Of a DNA stretch of 64,000 bases, positions 32,640 through 41,733 are shown one piece after another. The notes beneath the pieces are model-generated. The model did not search any database. It was not told the origin of the DNA and saw nothing but the letters and a program-made list of their open reading frames with translations. The stretch covers positions 28,593,120 to 28,657,119 of the forward strand of contig NC_053145.1 of assembly GCF_016808335.1 (NCBI RefSeq), given 5' to 3'. The DNA is from Panicum virgatum (Eukaryota; Streptophyta; Magnoliopsida; Poales; Poaceae). A program made the position numbers and the translations under genes. The first letter of the stretch is position 1; every line of letters starts with the position of its first letter.

Positions 32640-33290
32640 GTTAGGATAGACCTCGTTAGGTCACCCAAGTGGGAAATTTTTTGAAAATATCCAGAAACCT
32701 ACTCGATCTAGCGAGTAGGATGTCTTCTTTTGAAGACTGGAGTCATCTTTAGAGTTGACCGGTTAGGACAAACCTCGTCAAGTTGCCTAAGTGGGAAAAA
32801 CTCTAGAGGTATCCAAGACCTATTCGAGCCAGCGAGTAGGGTGTCCCACCTAAGGACTGGAGTGATTTCTAAAATAGACCTGTTAGGATGAACCCTGTCG
32901 AGTTACCCAAGTTGGACATATTTTAAAAATATCCAAAACCTACTCGAGCGAGTGAGTAGGGTTTCCTACACAAGGACTGGGGTAATTTCTTAAATAGACC
33001 TGTTAGGATGAACCCCGTCAGGTTACCCAAGTTGGACATATTTTAGAAATATCCAAAACCTACCCGAGCGAGCGAGTAGGGTGTCCTACACAAGGACTGG
33101 AGTGATTTCTGAAATAGACCTGTTAGGATGAACCCTGTCAGGTTACCCAAGTTGGACATATGTTAGAAATATCCAAATCCTACTTGAGCGAGCGATTAGG
33201 GTGTCCTACACAAGGACTGGAGTAACTGCTAAAATAGAACGGTTAGGATGAACCACATCGGGTTACCCAAGTGGAACATATTTTAGGTGT
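32640..33290 (-). repeat. Tandem array of about 120-bp units in element A
   Basis: Units begin GTTAGGATGAACCC at 32641, 32761, 32881, 33001, 33121 and 33241, an exact 120-bp period. Each unit contains CTACTCGAGCGAGCGAGTAG or a close variant (32700, 32820, 32940, 33060, 33180), an inverted repeat of CTACTCG with CGAGTAG around a short centre. The last units are more similar to each other than to the first, as expected of local amplification. Related repeats are found in C (55453-56040). Confidence 0.92.
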
Positions 33291-33812
33291 ATGTTTTTAA
33301 GGTAGGCCATGGCCTAAAAACTACTCGACTGATGCTCTTTGTTGAGCGAAGCTTGTGGAGTATTGTAAGGAGCGGGGCATAGGTCGCATGAGTGAGAGCA
33401 AAGTAGTCAATTTGTAAGGAAATCAACTTTTGTTGAGAATTGTCGTAATTACAGAAATCGTAAAATGACAGAACCTGACTCTTAAGACCGACCCCTTGCT
33501 CATGGTAGTAGATACTTGAGCAATAGTTTACGTGACTAGACATGAAAAATATTTGGAGGTAATTCTACTCAGCATGGTGGTCGACTAGAGTTTGTGTGAA
33601 GTTTTCTTCACCAGGGGCGCTCCAAGGGCTTTACGGAGTGTGTTGCACTCAAAGACTTTGTGGGAGCTCTTTGGGTGCATGAAGCACTTGTGTAGGCATT
33701 TTGTTGATCCTATCTCCACCGAGAGATGTTTCTCCATGGTGTTGGGTGCGAGGCTTACCCTGAGGGAGGGTACTTGCCGGCTTGCACTTCTTGAAAGATG
33801 CAGAGGCGTGTG
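33291..33812 (-). other. Element A between the tandem array and the solo LTR
   Basis: No supported gene. The sequence stops at the GTGTG target (33808-33812) and resumes at 35299. Frames here are short and without recognisable domains. It may be the decayed downstream end of the gag-like region. Confidence 0.5.
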
Positions 33813-35293
33813 TGTTGGCGGTCGATAACGATGGTTTTCACCGCCAACACTCCGCCTTATTTCATGAAATGTAGGACCTAACCATGCCATAACCATTATT
33901 ACTAATGAGTTCCACAAGTTTTGGTGCTTATTTGAATGCAGGGACAACATATCCAAATTTGACCCAAAACAGACGCTGTTTTGGACCGGAAGGACTGCAT
34001 CCGGCCGACCGGCATACTTTGGATGGAATCTTGGCATGAGACTTTACCAAAGTCACATGGTGGGAGAATCCAAGCCATCCCAATGGGCAAAATCAAGAAA
34101 TGCACAACTTGGACCCGGAAGGCTTGGATCCATATCCAAAAGAGAAGCCAACCTGGGCCATGGTCAAGTATTCAACATACACCCTATCCAAGATTGATCC
34201 ATGGCTAGAGAGGAGTGTGTCGGTGCAACAGAGGGCTGAGAGGCCGCCAAAGGCAGGCCACCCGGCCCCAAGGAGGCCGCCCGGCCCAAGAAAATGCCGG
34301 TTGAGCAAACCGCCAGAAGTACTGACCTCCTGATGGGATCAGAGCCGTCCACGCGAAGTGGTGGCCAGGTGGTGCCACCCCCAGGCCGGCCGGCCTAGGG
34401 GAGGCCGCCTGGCCCCCTTTGTCAGCCTCTGACAACGCCCTTTCGCGTGAAGGTGAAGCCAAGGAAGAGGTAGTGTAGGCTTGCAGCGGTTAACCGTTTC
34501 ACCGACCTTGGCAGCTATAAATAGGACCCCCTCCCTCACTTGTAACACACACCTTGGGAGCTTGAGTGCCTCACAATTCAGTTTCATCATTAGTAGAATA
34601 GGGAGAGTGTGAGGTGAGAGCTTTGGAGGAAGCCCGGGTAAAGGGGTGGAGTCGAGTTCACTCGACCTTACCCCATTTTGTACCCACCTCATGGAATCTT
34701 ATAATCGAGTAAGGTTTCCTCATTTATCTTTAGTTCCTCGCTAGTTTACTTTTTACTTAAGTTACTTACTTAGTTACTCTCGTTGATCTGTGGGATCCCT
34801 TGTCTGCGTTTGGGGTTTCTTCTAGCCTTAGCGCAAGGCGGAAGTCAGTGACTCGATAGTTTAGGTGTGGTGCTTAGGCTTGGTAGTTACCTCGGGTTGT
34901 GTTCCACCCCACGGTACCGCAGTGGTAGGCGGCAAGTGGTGACAGCCTTGTCCGTCCTTAGTAGTCCACCACATTCGGGTGTTTTCATAATAGTAGGATT
35001 GCCGAAAGTATGTTGGGCCCCTTCTCATCCCTTTCTGAGCCCTTCGCTTAGGCCGCCGAAACAGATCAAGTTAGTAGCTTCTCAAGTTATCTTAGTAATT
35101 AGGATTCTATCTAGAGATAAGCCCTCTACCCTCGTACCTCTGCTCCTCAGCGGGTCCGGCTGAATCGCTCCAGACCACTAGTCGACGCTTATCGTTCCTT
35201 GGATTCGATATCCCAGGCTTACTCACCTGGTGAAAGCTACAATTAGTTTCTGTGCACTTGCGTAGTAATTCGTTGGGCTAAGGAGTGCCAACA
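33813..35293 (+). mobile_element. Athila-like solo LTR, TGTTGGC family copy 3 (inverted relative to copies 1 and 2)
   Basis: This 1481-bp LTR starts TGTTGGCGGTCG and ends GGAGTGCCAACA, with the exact duplication GTGTG at 33808-33812 and 35294-35298. It carries a plus-strand TATAAATAG at 34516-34524 and GGCCGGCCGGCC-type palindromes at about 34254-34290 and 34382-34412. The GGCAAGTGGTGACAGCC phrase near 34931 matches the Athila LTR. Its first 37 bp form the family's terminal hairpin. No internal sequence. Confidence 0.93.
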
Positions 35294-35470
35294 GTGTGCT
35301 GGGATGAGATAGTTTGAACAAGGGTTGTAAGCCTCTATTTCCTCACGCTCCTTTTTCATTGAGATGATCACATTGCATGCGTCACGGCCAATGTTGATCA
35401 CATTGCAGAGATCGATGTTTGAGTAGTCGTAGTTGTCGCCCTGCTGTTCTTGTCGATGATTGGTGACACG

Positions 35471-37128
35471 CTAGCGGCTGAACGCCCTTTTCTGATTGAG
35501 CAGGCAACGACGCTCATAGAGGTCCTCTGCCATAGGCTCCTCCTCTAGTTGGATGGTGACTGTGGCTGCTGGTGGAGCTGCAGGCGGGTCTTTCTTCATG
35601 GTAGCCTTGACTTCTGTGACTGCTGAAGGAGTAGTTTCCATGTTGTCGGAGAGGTAGTCGTCATAATCATAATAATTGTAGTCATCAAGGTTGAGATGCT
35701 CCATCGAATCATCATCTGATTCGTGGAGTTCAGAGACCCGAACCATGAGGATTTCGCGGCAGAGATCTTTGAGCTCTTGGACTTGTTTTCTTCCTGACGG
35801 ATCTATCGGGTCGCCTTGCTGGAATGGGAGATCAGCTGGCTGGAGGCTATAAGCCTTGAGAGGTTGAGGGCGCTTCTCCAGGCATACTGTCTGTCCTTGC
35901 AGCGTTGCATATATGACCAAGTTGGGAAGGGAATCCTGATCGGGCTTGAAGTTCTTAGTTGAGTTGGATTCGACTTGTTTGCTGTACTGGATCAGATTAT
36001 CCTATTCCTCCTCTGAATCGGTGGAGTACTTGGAATCGGTGAGGCCACCAATTTTGGAGTAAGTGTGTTTTGGGTAAGCGAGAAGCGGGATGCCCATCTC
36101 TACACGGAGGGCATTCTCGTTCATCCAATGTAGCCATGACTAGGTAGGAGTCAGTCCATCTGGTTCTTTGGTCCACGGCTTGTCGAAAATCGACTTGCTA
36201 GATGGTTCAGGGGCTTTGGGTGCCCCCTTTTTCATTTTGAGCTTGACTAATTCCCAGAGGGCGTCTGCCATGTCTAGTGGATGGGCCATGGCTTCCGTAA
36301 ACGAGTCGATGTCGTCTGACCAGTCCTCGAGATCGTCGAATGGTTCGAGGTTGTCGAGACTTTCCATGAACTGATTGAAATCCTGATCGAATAAGGGGTC
36401 AGATTTGTCGTTTGGTTCAGGAGTCCACTTGTGGGCAGGCTTCAGTGAAGGGTTCTGGGGTTTCCCAGAAGGAGGCAGTCCCATCCGAGCAAGCCGGGGG
36501 TTTTCCTTTTCGGGCTTCCCACAGATCTCTCCTCCCGGGTTCTGCCTCTTGTTTTGCAGAGTACTTTCGGCTGTGTTAATGCAGTTGATGAGAGTAGAGT
36601 CTACTCGATCGATCCCTGAGAACATATCGCTCGACCGTTCTAGTGGTGGGTTTAATGTTTCTAGGTTCTGCTGTATTTTAGATGAGCCAAGAGCGGATTC
36701 TGGAAGTTAGATGCATCCCTCAATTGATCATGAGACCCGGTCTACTCCATTGAGTATTTCAGAGTTAATGATCTTAGGGCGTTTAATTGACTTGAGATAA
36801 GCCACATATTTTCCAAGGGTTTCAGAAACTGAAAATTTTCGGGACCAGAGTTTGCATCGGACTCAGCAGACTCGTGAGTTCGAGTTGGAGTCGACACATT
36901 TTCAGTGATGTTCGAATCGAGCCCGAGTAGAGCTTGATCTCCGCTGAGTTCGACAGTGTTGCTGATTTTGGTGGGTCGGTTGTTCGTGCAATTCAGTCGC
37001 TTTGGGCGTGATGAAGTGACTAGAGAAGCCGCCCGATCCATCAGCCGTACAAGACCAGGAACTGAATTACGAGTTGTGCCCTCGGGCACGTTGTTGGCGT
37101 CGTGTGACCCGGCTATCGAATTAGCCAA
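35471..37128 (-). pseudogene. gag-like ORFs of element A (broken)
   Basis: Three minus-strand open frames, 37128-36742, 36625-36140 and 35920-35471, lie directly downstream of the PBS, where gag belongs. The first starts MANSIAGSHD and resembles in position and composition the ORF at 62410-62066 of element C. The second is Asp/Glu/Pro-rich (LDNLEPFDDLEDW). The third has an acidic tyrosine-rich patch and ends with an ERRCLLNQKRAF segment. I see no zinc knuckle and no pol. Frames are separated by stops, so the unit is not translatable as one protein. Calling it gag rests on position more than on similarity. Confidence 0.55.
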
Positions 37129-37143
37129 TGAACTCGCCGAATC

Positions 37144-37161
37144 CCCTACCTGGCACGCCAG
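37144..37161 (-). other. Primer-binding site of element A
   Basis: On the minus strand, two bases after the LTR, the sequence reads TGGCGTGCCAGGTAGGGG. The same site in C reads TGGCGCGCCAGGTAGGGG (62437-62454). The tRNA is uncertain; I recall tRNA-Arg for related RIRE2-like elements, but cannot confirm it here. Confidence 0.65.
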
Positions 37162-37162
37162 C

Positions 37163-37575
37163 TGTCGGTGTTTACAGCCAAGCCTGCTCAGGGATACCCT
37201 TAGCAGTAGGATTGTAGGTAGGGATCGACTGCTCTGGAGCTCGATGGTGCAAGGAACACAAGAATTTAGATAGGTTCGGCTCGCGAGATGCGTAATACCT
37301 TACATCCTATGTGGTAGCTTGTATTGCCTTAGGTGTTGATGTCTTTTGAGGGGTCCCTACCCGCCCTTATATATCCGGGGAGACAGGGTTACGTGGAAAG
37401 ACCTAGCCAAGTACACTTGGAGTCCTACTACAACATGGTCTAGTAGTTTCCTTGTACTGCAGGTAGTTCTACGCCTATTCGGGTAGTTACAAGAGAGGTA
37501 AGGTACATTCATGAGCTATCTCTTACTCTAGAACATTCTATGTCTATAAACAGTCCCACTGCCCCGGGTCCGACA
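37163..37575 (-). repeat. Right (5') LTR of element A
   Basis: Starts TGTCGGTGTTTACAG and ends CCGGGTCCGACA. It is 413 bp and pairs with 18540-18953. It is followed by the GTCAG duplication. A minus-strand TATATAAG box lies near 37366-37375. Confidence 0.92.
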
Positions 37576-37580
37576 GTCAG

Positions 37581-38070
37581 GCCATAGCCTGAAAGGCATT
37601 TTCCTTTTGGAGGAAAATAACTATTGGAGTAGTGTCCTATAAACCCGGTTGTCCAAGCAAGCGGGAGACTCTCGTCAACTACTCGGTGTACCAAGAAAAT
37701 GTGAAACACCCTATGAACTTGGTGGCCCGAGCAAGCAGGAAACTCCCGTTAACTACTCGAGGCAGCAAGCCCTTAGTGTAACACTCTCGGTGGTTCAAGC
37801 AAGCGGGAGACTCTCGTCAACTACTCGGAGTACCTAGAACTTTAGGCGATAACTTATGAATTCAGTATTCCAAGTAAGCGGGAGAATCTCGTCAACTACT
37901 CGGGGTACCAAGAAAACATGAGACACCCTATGAACTTGGTGGCCCGAGCAAGCGGGAAAATCCCATCAACTACTCAAGGCAGCAAGCCCTTAGTGTAACA
38001 CTCTCGGTGGTGCGAGCAAGTGTTGTCATTTCTTAGCACAATCACTAGAAACGGGGGGTTTAAGCCCGTC
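37581..38070 (-). repeat. Tat element D, right fragment: repeat region
   Basis: Non-coding. The sequence continues D after element A. The phrase CAAGCGGGAGACTCTCGTC followed by AACTACTCGG recurs near 37659, 37802 and 37877, and a longer unit with GGTGGCCCGAGCAAGC and AGCAAGCCCTTAGTGTAAC recurs near 37722 and 37940. This gives a higher-order period of about 215 bp. It is homologous to 32380-32600 of element A. It ends at CCGTC (38066-38070), where B is inserted. Confidence 0.8.
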
Positions 38071-38495
38071 TGTCGGTGTTTACCACCAAGCCTGCTTAGG
38101 GATACCCTTAGCAGTAAGATTTGTAGGTAGGGATTGACTGCTGTGGAACTCGATGGTGCAAGGAACACAAAGATTTAGACAGGTTCGGGCTGCGAGTTTG
38201 CGTAATACCCTACGTCCAGTGTGGTTGTTTGTATTGCCATAGGTGTTGATGATTGTTTGGATGGGGTCCCTGCCCGCCCTTATATATCCGGCGGGATGGG
38301 GTTAGGGTTACATGGAAAGTCCTAGCCGAGTACAGTTGGAGTACTACTACAACACAATCGGGTAGTTTCCTTTGTACTGCAGCTAGTTTTATGCCTATTC
38401 AGGTAGTTACAAAAGAGGTAAGGTACATCCATGAGCTATCCCTTACTCTAGAACATTCTATGCCTATAAGCAGTCCCACTGCCCCGGGTCTGACA
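38071..38495 (-). repeat. Left (3') LTR of element B
   Basis: 425 bp, starts TGTCGGTGTTTACC and ends CCGGGTCTGACA, followed by the AGCCCCCGAGCTC polypurine complement. Closely similar to the A LTRs. Confidence 0.9.
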
Positions 38496-38508
38496 AGCCC
38501 CCGAGCTC

Positions 38509-40195
38509 TTCATGGGCGAGTCCTGCAGGCGTCGAGTACTTGGCTGGGCATCATCGAGTACTTCAGGTAGTCAAAACATCATTCTGGTTGCTTCTGGTCC
38601 TTCCTTCGGGTATGTCGAGTAGTCCTCCAAGTACTTCTGGTTGCTTCGAGGCTGTGAGATGCTCGAGCCCCGAAATCTTATCATATATGGTGCGCGAAGT
38701 ACTCGCGCTCCATATGGAGTAGCCCCCGAGCCTTAGGTTGAATCGCAGAATCAGGCTGAGGGTCACTTCAGCCTTTTTCTTTCTTTATTTTCCAAAAAAT
38801 TTGAAAAATAAATCTCTGATGCGCCTATCCCGCAGCCCCCGAGCCTTAAATCAAAATCCCTTATACTGCGGGTAGCCCCCGAGCCATGATTTGGAATTAA
38901 GGATTTAAGACATGGCATTAGATTTTATTCTTCAGAATATTTGCTGGATTCATCAGATTCGGTATCCGAAAAGACCTCTTTTTTGGGTAAAAAATCCCAG
39001 AAAAATGATAAAATTGGATACGCCACACTGATTGCACCCGAAATAACTTCAGAAATAAAATCCGGGATGTACGCTCTTTACTGTGTACTCACATGGGGTT
39101 GTTACTGTATGGAGAATCTACATTATTACATTCATGAATGCGCCCGTGAATGCTGTCACTATGGCATCACGAGTTGTTCACCAGTAACGTCCCTTGTGGC
39201 TATAAAAGGTGGGAGAGAGGCCTTTGCCAGAAGCACCAATCGTGTAGCAGCCATGACTTACATTTAGTGTTCTTGCTCTCGTCCTCCTGAAGTTTGTGTA
39301 GCCCTTTCCAACAAAAGATGCTAGAAGAACTTGCGAGCTACAAGAAAAGTCCCTGCTACCTCATCCTGCCACTCCCATGCTCTCATTGGATCCATTCTGG
39401 ACATCATGTCCTTGCATCTTCCAATGAGGCAGGTCCTCTGTGGACTGGTTGAGTCTTGTTGTGTCACATCCTTGGGGTTGCCTGTTTCTTGGTGCCCAAC
39501 AACTGACATCTCTGGTAAGGAGACTTAATCTTGTCACAACGTATTAAGGGAGAAGGAGAAATTTCTCCGCAAGATGCTACAAGAGGACTTGCGAGGTGAT
39601 TACTATAATCTGTCTCCATACTCTTGAAACTTTTCTCCCAGAATACAAGTATCATTATTCCCTTGATGGGAATAACAAGTTTGTACTTTGTCACGGCCTC
39701 GGGTCGATCTAGCTGCAGCAGGCATCGCTCAGGAAGCCAAGAAATGTGCGTGCAGACCCGAGTCGTTGTAAAGTTAGTTAGGAAAAAGTACTCGAGTTGT
39801 AATATCGAGTAGTTGTACTATGCCGAGTACTTTTCCTTGATCTGGAATGTAATCCCAGTCGATGAAAGTGGAGTCAAGTAGTTGTCAAGGGATGTGAATG
39901 TTTTCTTTTTCCAGAATGTAATCTTAGAAAAAGGAAACATTTCAAAAAATCCTGCTTTTTCCGTGATTTGCAATGGACTGTTGGCCTTTGGAGTATTTTC
40001 CCATGTTGCCACCGCCACTTATAAAATGAAACGGTAACTTAGGTTTTACCCCACCGGCCGCCATTCACTTTCACTGCTTAGACCTGTTCTTGCCCTCAAG
40101 CCCCCAGATCTAAAGTTCTTGCTTCTCCATGCTTCCCAACTCCGCTCCTAGGATTTAGCCAGTGTATGCGCGTGAAGCGCTCCGTAGATTTTCGA
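38509..40195 (+). promoter_or_regulatory. Upstream region of the antisense gene in element B
   Basis: No coding frame is supported. TATAAAA lies at 39201-39207 in GTGGCTATAAAAGGTG. The region is collinear with 18967-22071 of A apart from A's solo LTR. Because A carries an insertion and B does not, B shows the native arrangement of LTR, upstream region and start codon. Confidence 0.55.
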
Positions 40196-40557
40196 ATGGC
40201 CCCTAAGAAAGCAAGCAAAGGGAAGGGTGCGGCTGCGGAGCCAACCCGGGAAGAAGGCTGGGAATCAAGTAAGTGTTCCAAATCTGACTTGGAATTCTTA
40301 GTTAAGTAGGGCTTTTTGCCATCAGAATCGGTAATCCAATGGCATCCAGCATTTGGAGACGCCCGTCCGTATGAAAATACGGGCGAGATTGTTGGATTTC
40401 TTCCATATTTTGAGCGAGGGTTGGGTCTTCCCTGCTCTAATTTCTTTTCTGGACTCCTGTATTCTTATGGGATCCAACATCATCATCTTACCCCGAATTC
40501 TTTTGTTCATATGTCTGTCTTCGTACATTTGTGCGAAGCTTTTCTGGGCATCGAGCC
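40196..40557 (+). pseudogene. Tat antisense gene, 5' part (element B copy)
   Basis: ATG 40196 gives MAPKKASKGK, as in A. A TAG near 40306 interrupts the frame. The PF04195-like domain then reads FERGLGLPCSNFF, HHLTPNSF and HLCEAFLGIEP up to 40557, where element C was inserted. The break is an insertion within the conserved domain, so the copy is dead. The sequence is closer to A than to C. Confidence 0.7.
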
Positions 40558-40972
40558 TGTCGGTGTTTACCGCCAAGCCTGCTCAGGGATACCCTTAGTA
40601 GTAAGGTTTGTAGGTAGGGATCGACAGCTCTGGAACTCGATGGTGCAAGGAACACAAAGATTTAGACAGGTTCGGGACGCGAGTTGTGTAATACCCTACG
40701 TCCTGTGTGGTGGTTTGTATTGCCTTAGGTGTTGATGTGTTTCGAGGAGGTCCCTGCCTGCCGTTTTATATCCGGGGGGACAAGGTTACATGGAAAGTCC
40801 TAGTTGAGTATAGTTGGAGTCCTGCTACAACACGATCGGGTAGTTTCCATGTATTGCAGCTAGTTCTACGCCTATTCAGGTAGTTATAAAAGAGGTAAGG
40901 TACATCCACGAACTATCCCTTACTCTAGAACATTCTACGCCGGTGAGCAGTCCCGCTGCCCCGAGTCTGACA
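40558..40972 (-). repeat. Left (3') LTR of element C
   Basis: 415 bp, starts TGTCGGTGTTTACC and ends CCCGAGTCTGACA, followed by AGCCCCCGAGGTC. It interrupts the B antisense gene in frame with a clean duplication on the left. Confidence 0.9.
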
Positions 40973-40985
40973 AGCCCCCGAGGTC

Positions 40986-41593
40986 TTCGTAGCCGAGTTC
41001 TGCAGGCGTCGAGTACTTGACAGGGCATCTTCTAGTACTTTAATTAGTCAAAATATCCTTCAGGCTGCTTCTGGATCTGCCTTCAACTTCGTCGAGTAGT
41101 CCTCCAAGTTTCCTGTTTGCTTCGAGGCTGTGAGGTGCTCAAGCACTGAGATCTTGATCATATATGGTGTGCGAAGTACTCGCGCTCCATAAGGAGTAGC
41201 CCTCGAGCCTTAGGTTGAATCGAAGAACAGGCTGAGGGTCACTTCAGTCTTTTTCTCTTCTTTATTTTCCAAAAAAATTGAAAAATAAATCTCTAATACA
41301 TATATTCCGCAGCCCCCGAGTCTTGAATTTAAATCTCTTCATTTATATTTAAGAATCAATGTAAACTCATGGAAAAAAATGAAAACTTCCCTGAAAAGGA
41401 AAGAATCCGTTGGCATCCCAAATATTCACGAAATTGCCCCCGATGACCGTATAAAGCCGGTTGAAAAACCTTCCGATGGTTTTACCCCTTGAACTCCTGG
41501 CCGCCGTCATCTTCAGATTCACCTTTGCCCCCATTTCAGTCAGATTCCAAAAGCCCCTCTCGTAGCCCCCGAGCCAAAACTCGTGACATTGAG
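40986..41593 (+). promoter_or_regulatory. Upstream region of the antisense gene in element C
   Basis: Non-coding. It shares the CATATATGGTG and TCGCGCTCCATA phrases with A and B, but is shorter. A candidate TATAAAG lies at 41450-41456 about 140 bp before the ATG. No long frame. Confidence 0.5.
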
Positions 41594-41733
41594 ATGGCTA
41601 CCAAGAAGAACAAATCCAAGGTTGAGGAGGAAACCATCGCCAATTTGTCCACGGGCTGGCGTAAAAGCAAGATGTCTGAATCATTGGTACAAGAATTGGA
41701 GAATATGGGTCTCCTCCAAGCACAGGGCGTGAT
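41594..41733 (+). pseudogene. Tat antisense gene, first exon part (element C copy)
   Basis: ATG 41594 gives MATKKNKSKVEEE, the counterpart of MAPKK in A and B. An upstream frame without ATG extends from 41489. The exon is interrupted at 41734 by the Copia element and continues at 53110. The break falls between the basic N-terminus and the PF04195-like domain. Confidence 0.7.

Larger units (their letters stand above)
18540..37575 (-). mobile_element. Tat-type non-autonomous element A, complete, with three nested insertions
   Basis: Paired LTRs of 414 and 413 bp (18540-18953, 37163-37575) and the exact duplication GTCAG (18535-18539 and 37576-37580) delimit A. Read on the minus strand it has the order 5' LTR, PBS, gag-like ORFs (37128-35471), 120-bp tandem repeats (32640-33290), an antisense spliced gene (22072-25003 on the plus strand), polypurine tract and 3' LTR. 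No RT, RNase H or integrase is seen, although gag-like sequence and the antisense gene are kept. Nested inside are solo LTRs at 19537-20993 and 33813-35293 and a non-coding Athila-type element at 25205-32148. Net length is about 9.1 kb. Confidence 0.9.
38071..40557 (-). mobile_element. Tat-type element B, left part
   Basis: It begins with an LTR (38071-38495) and continues through a conserved upstream region and the start of the antisense gene until element C interrupts it at 40558 (C's TSD copy GAGCC at 40553-40557). The rest of B, including its right LTR, must lie beyond the right edge. The pentamer before B is CCGTC, and the matching copy cannot be checked here. Confidence 0.85.

Noticed and set aside
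32640..33290. Regularly spaced repeats that might be read as a CRISPR-like array
   Set aside because: Units are contiguous 120-bp tandem repeats inside a plant retrotransposon, without unique spacers or cas genes.
33585..34037. 150-codon minus-strand ORF spanning the element A / solo LTR junction
   Set aside because: It crosses a TSD-defined insertion boundary at 33812/33813, so it cannot be an ancestral gene.
41489..41593. N-terminal extension before ATG 41594 of the antisense gene in C
   Set aside because: The frame begins with a non-ATG codon, and the A and B copies support a start at the MAPKK/MATKK methionine.
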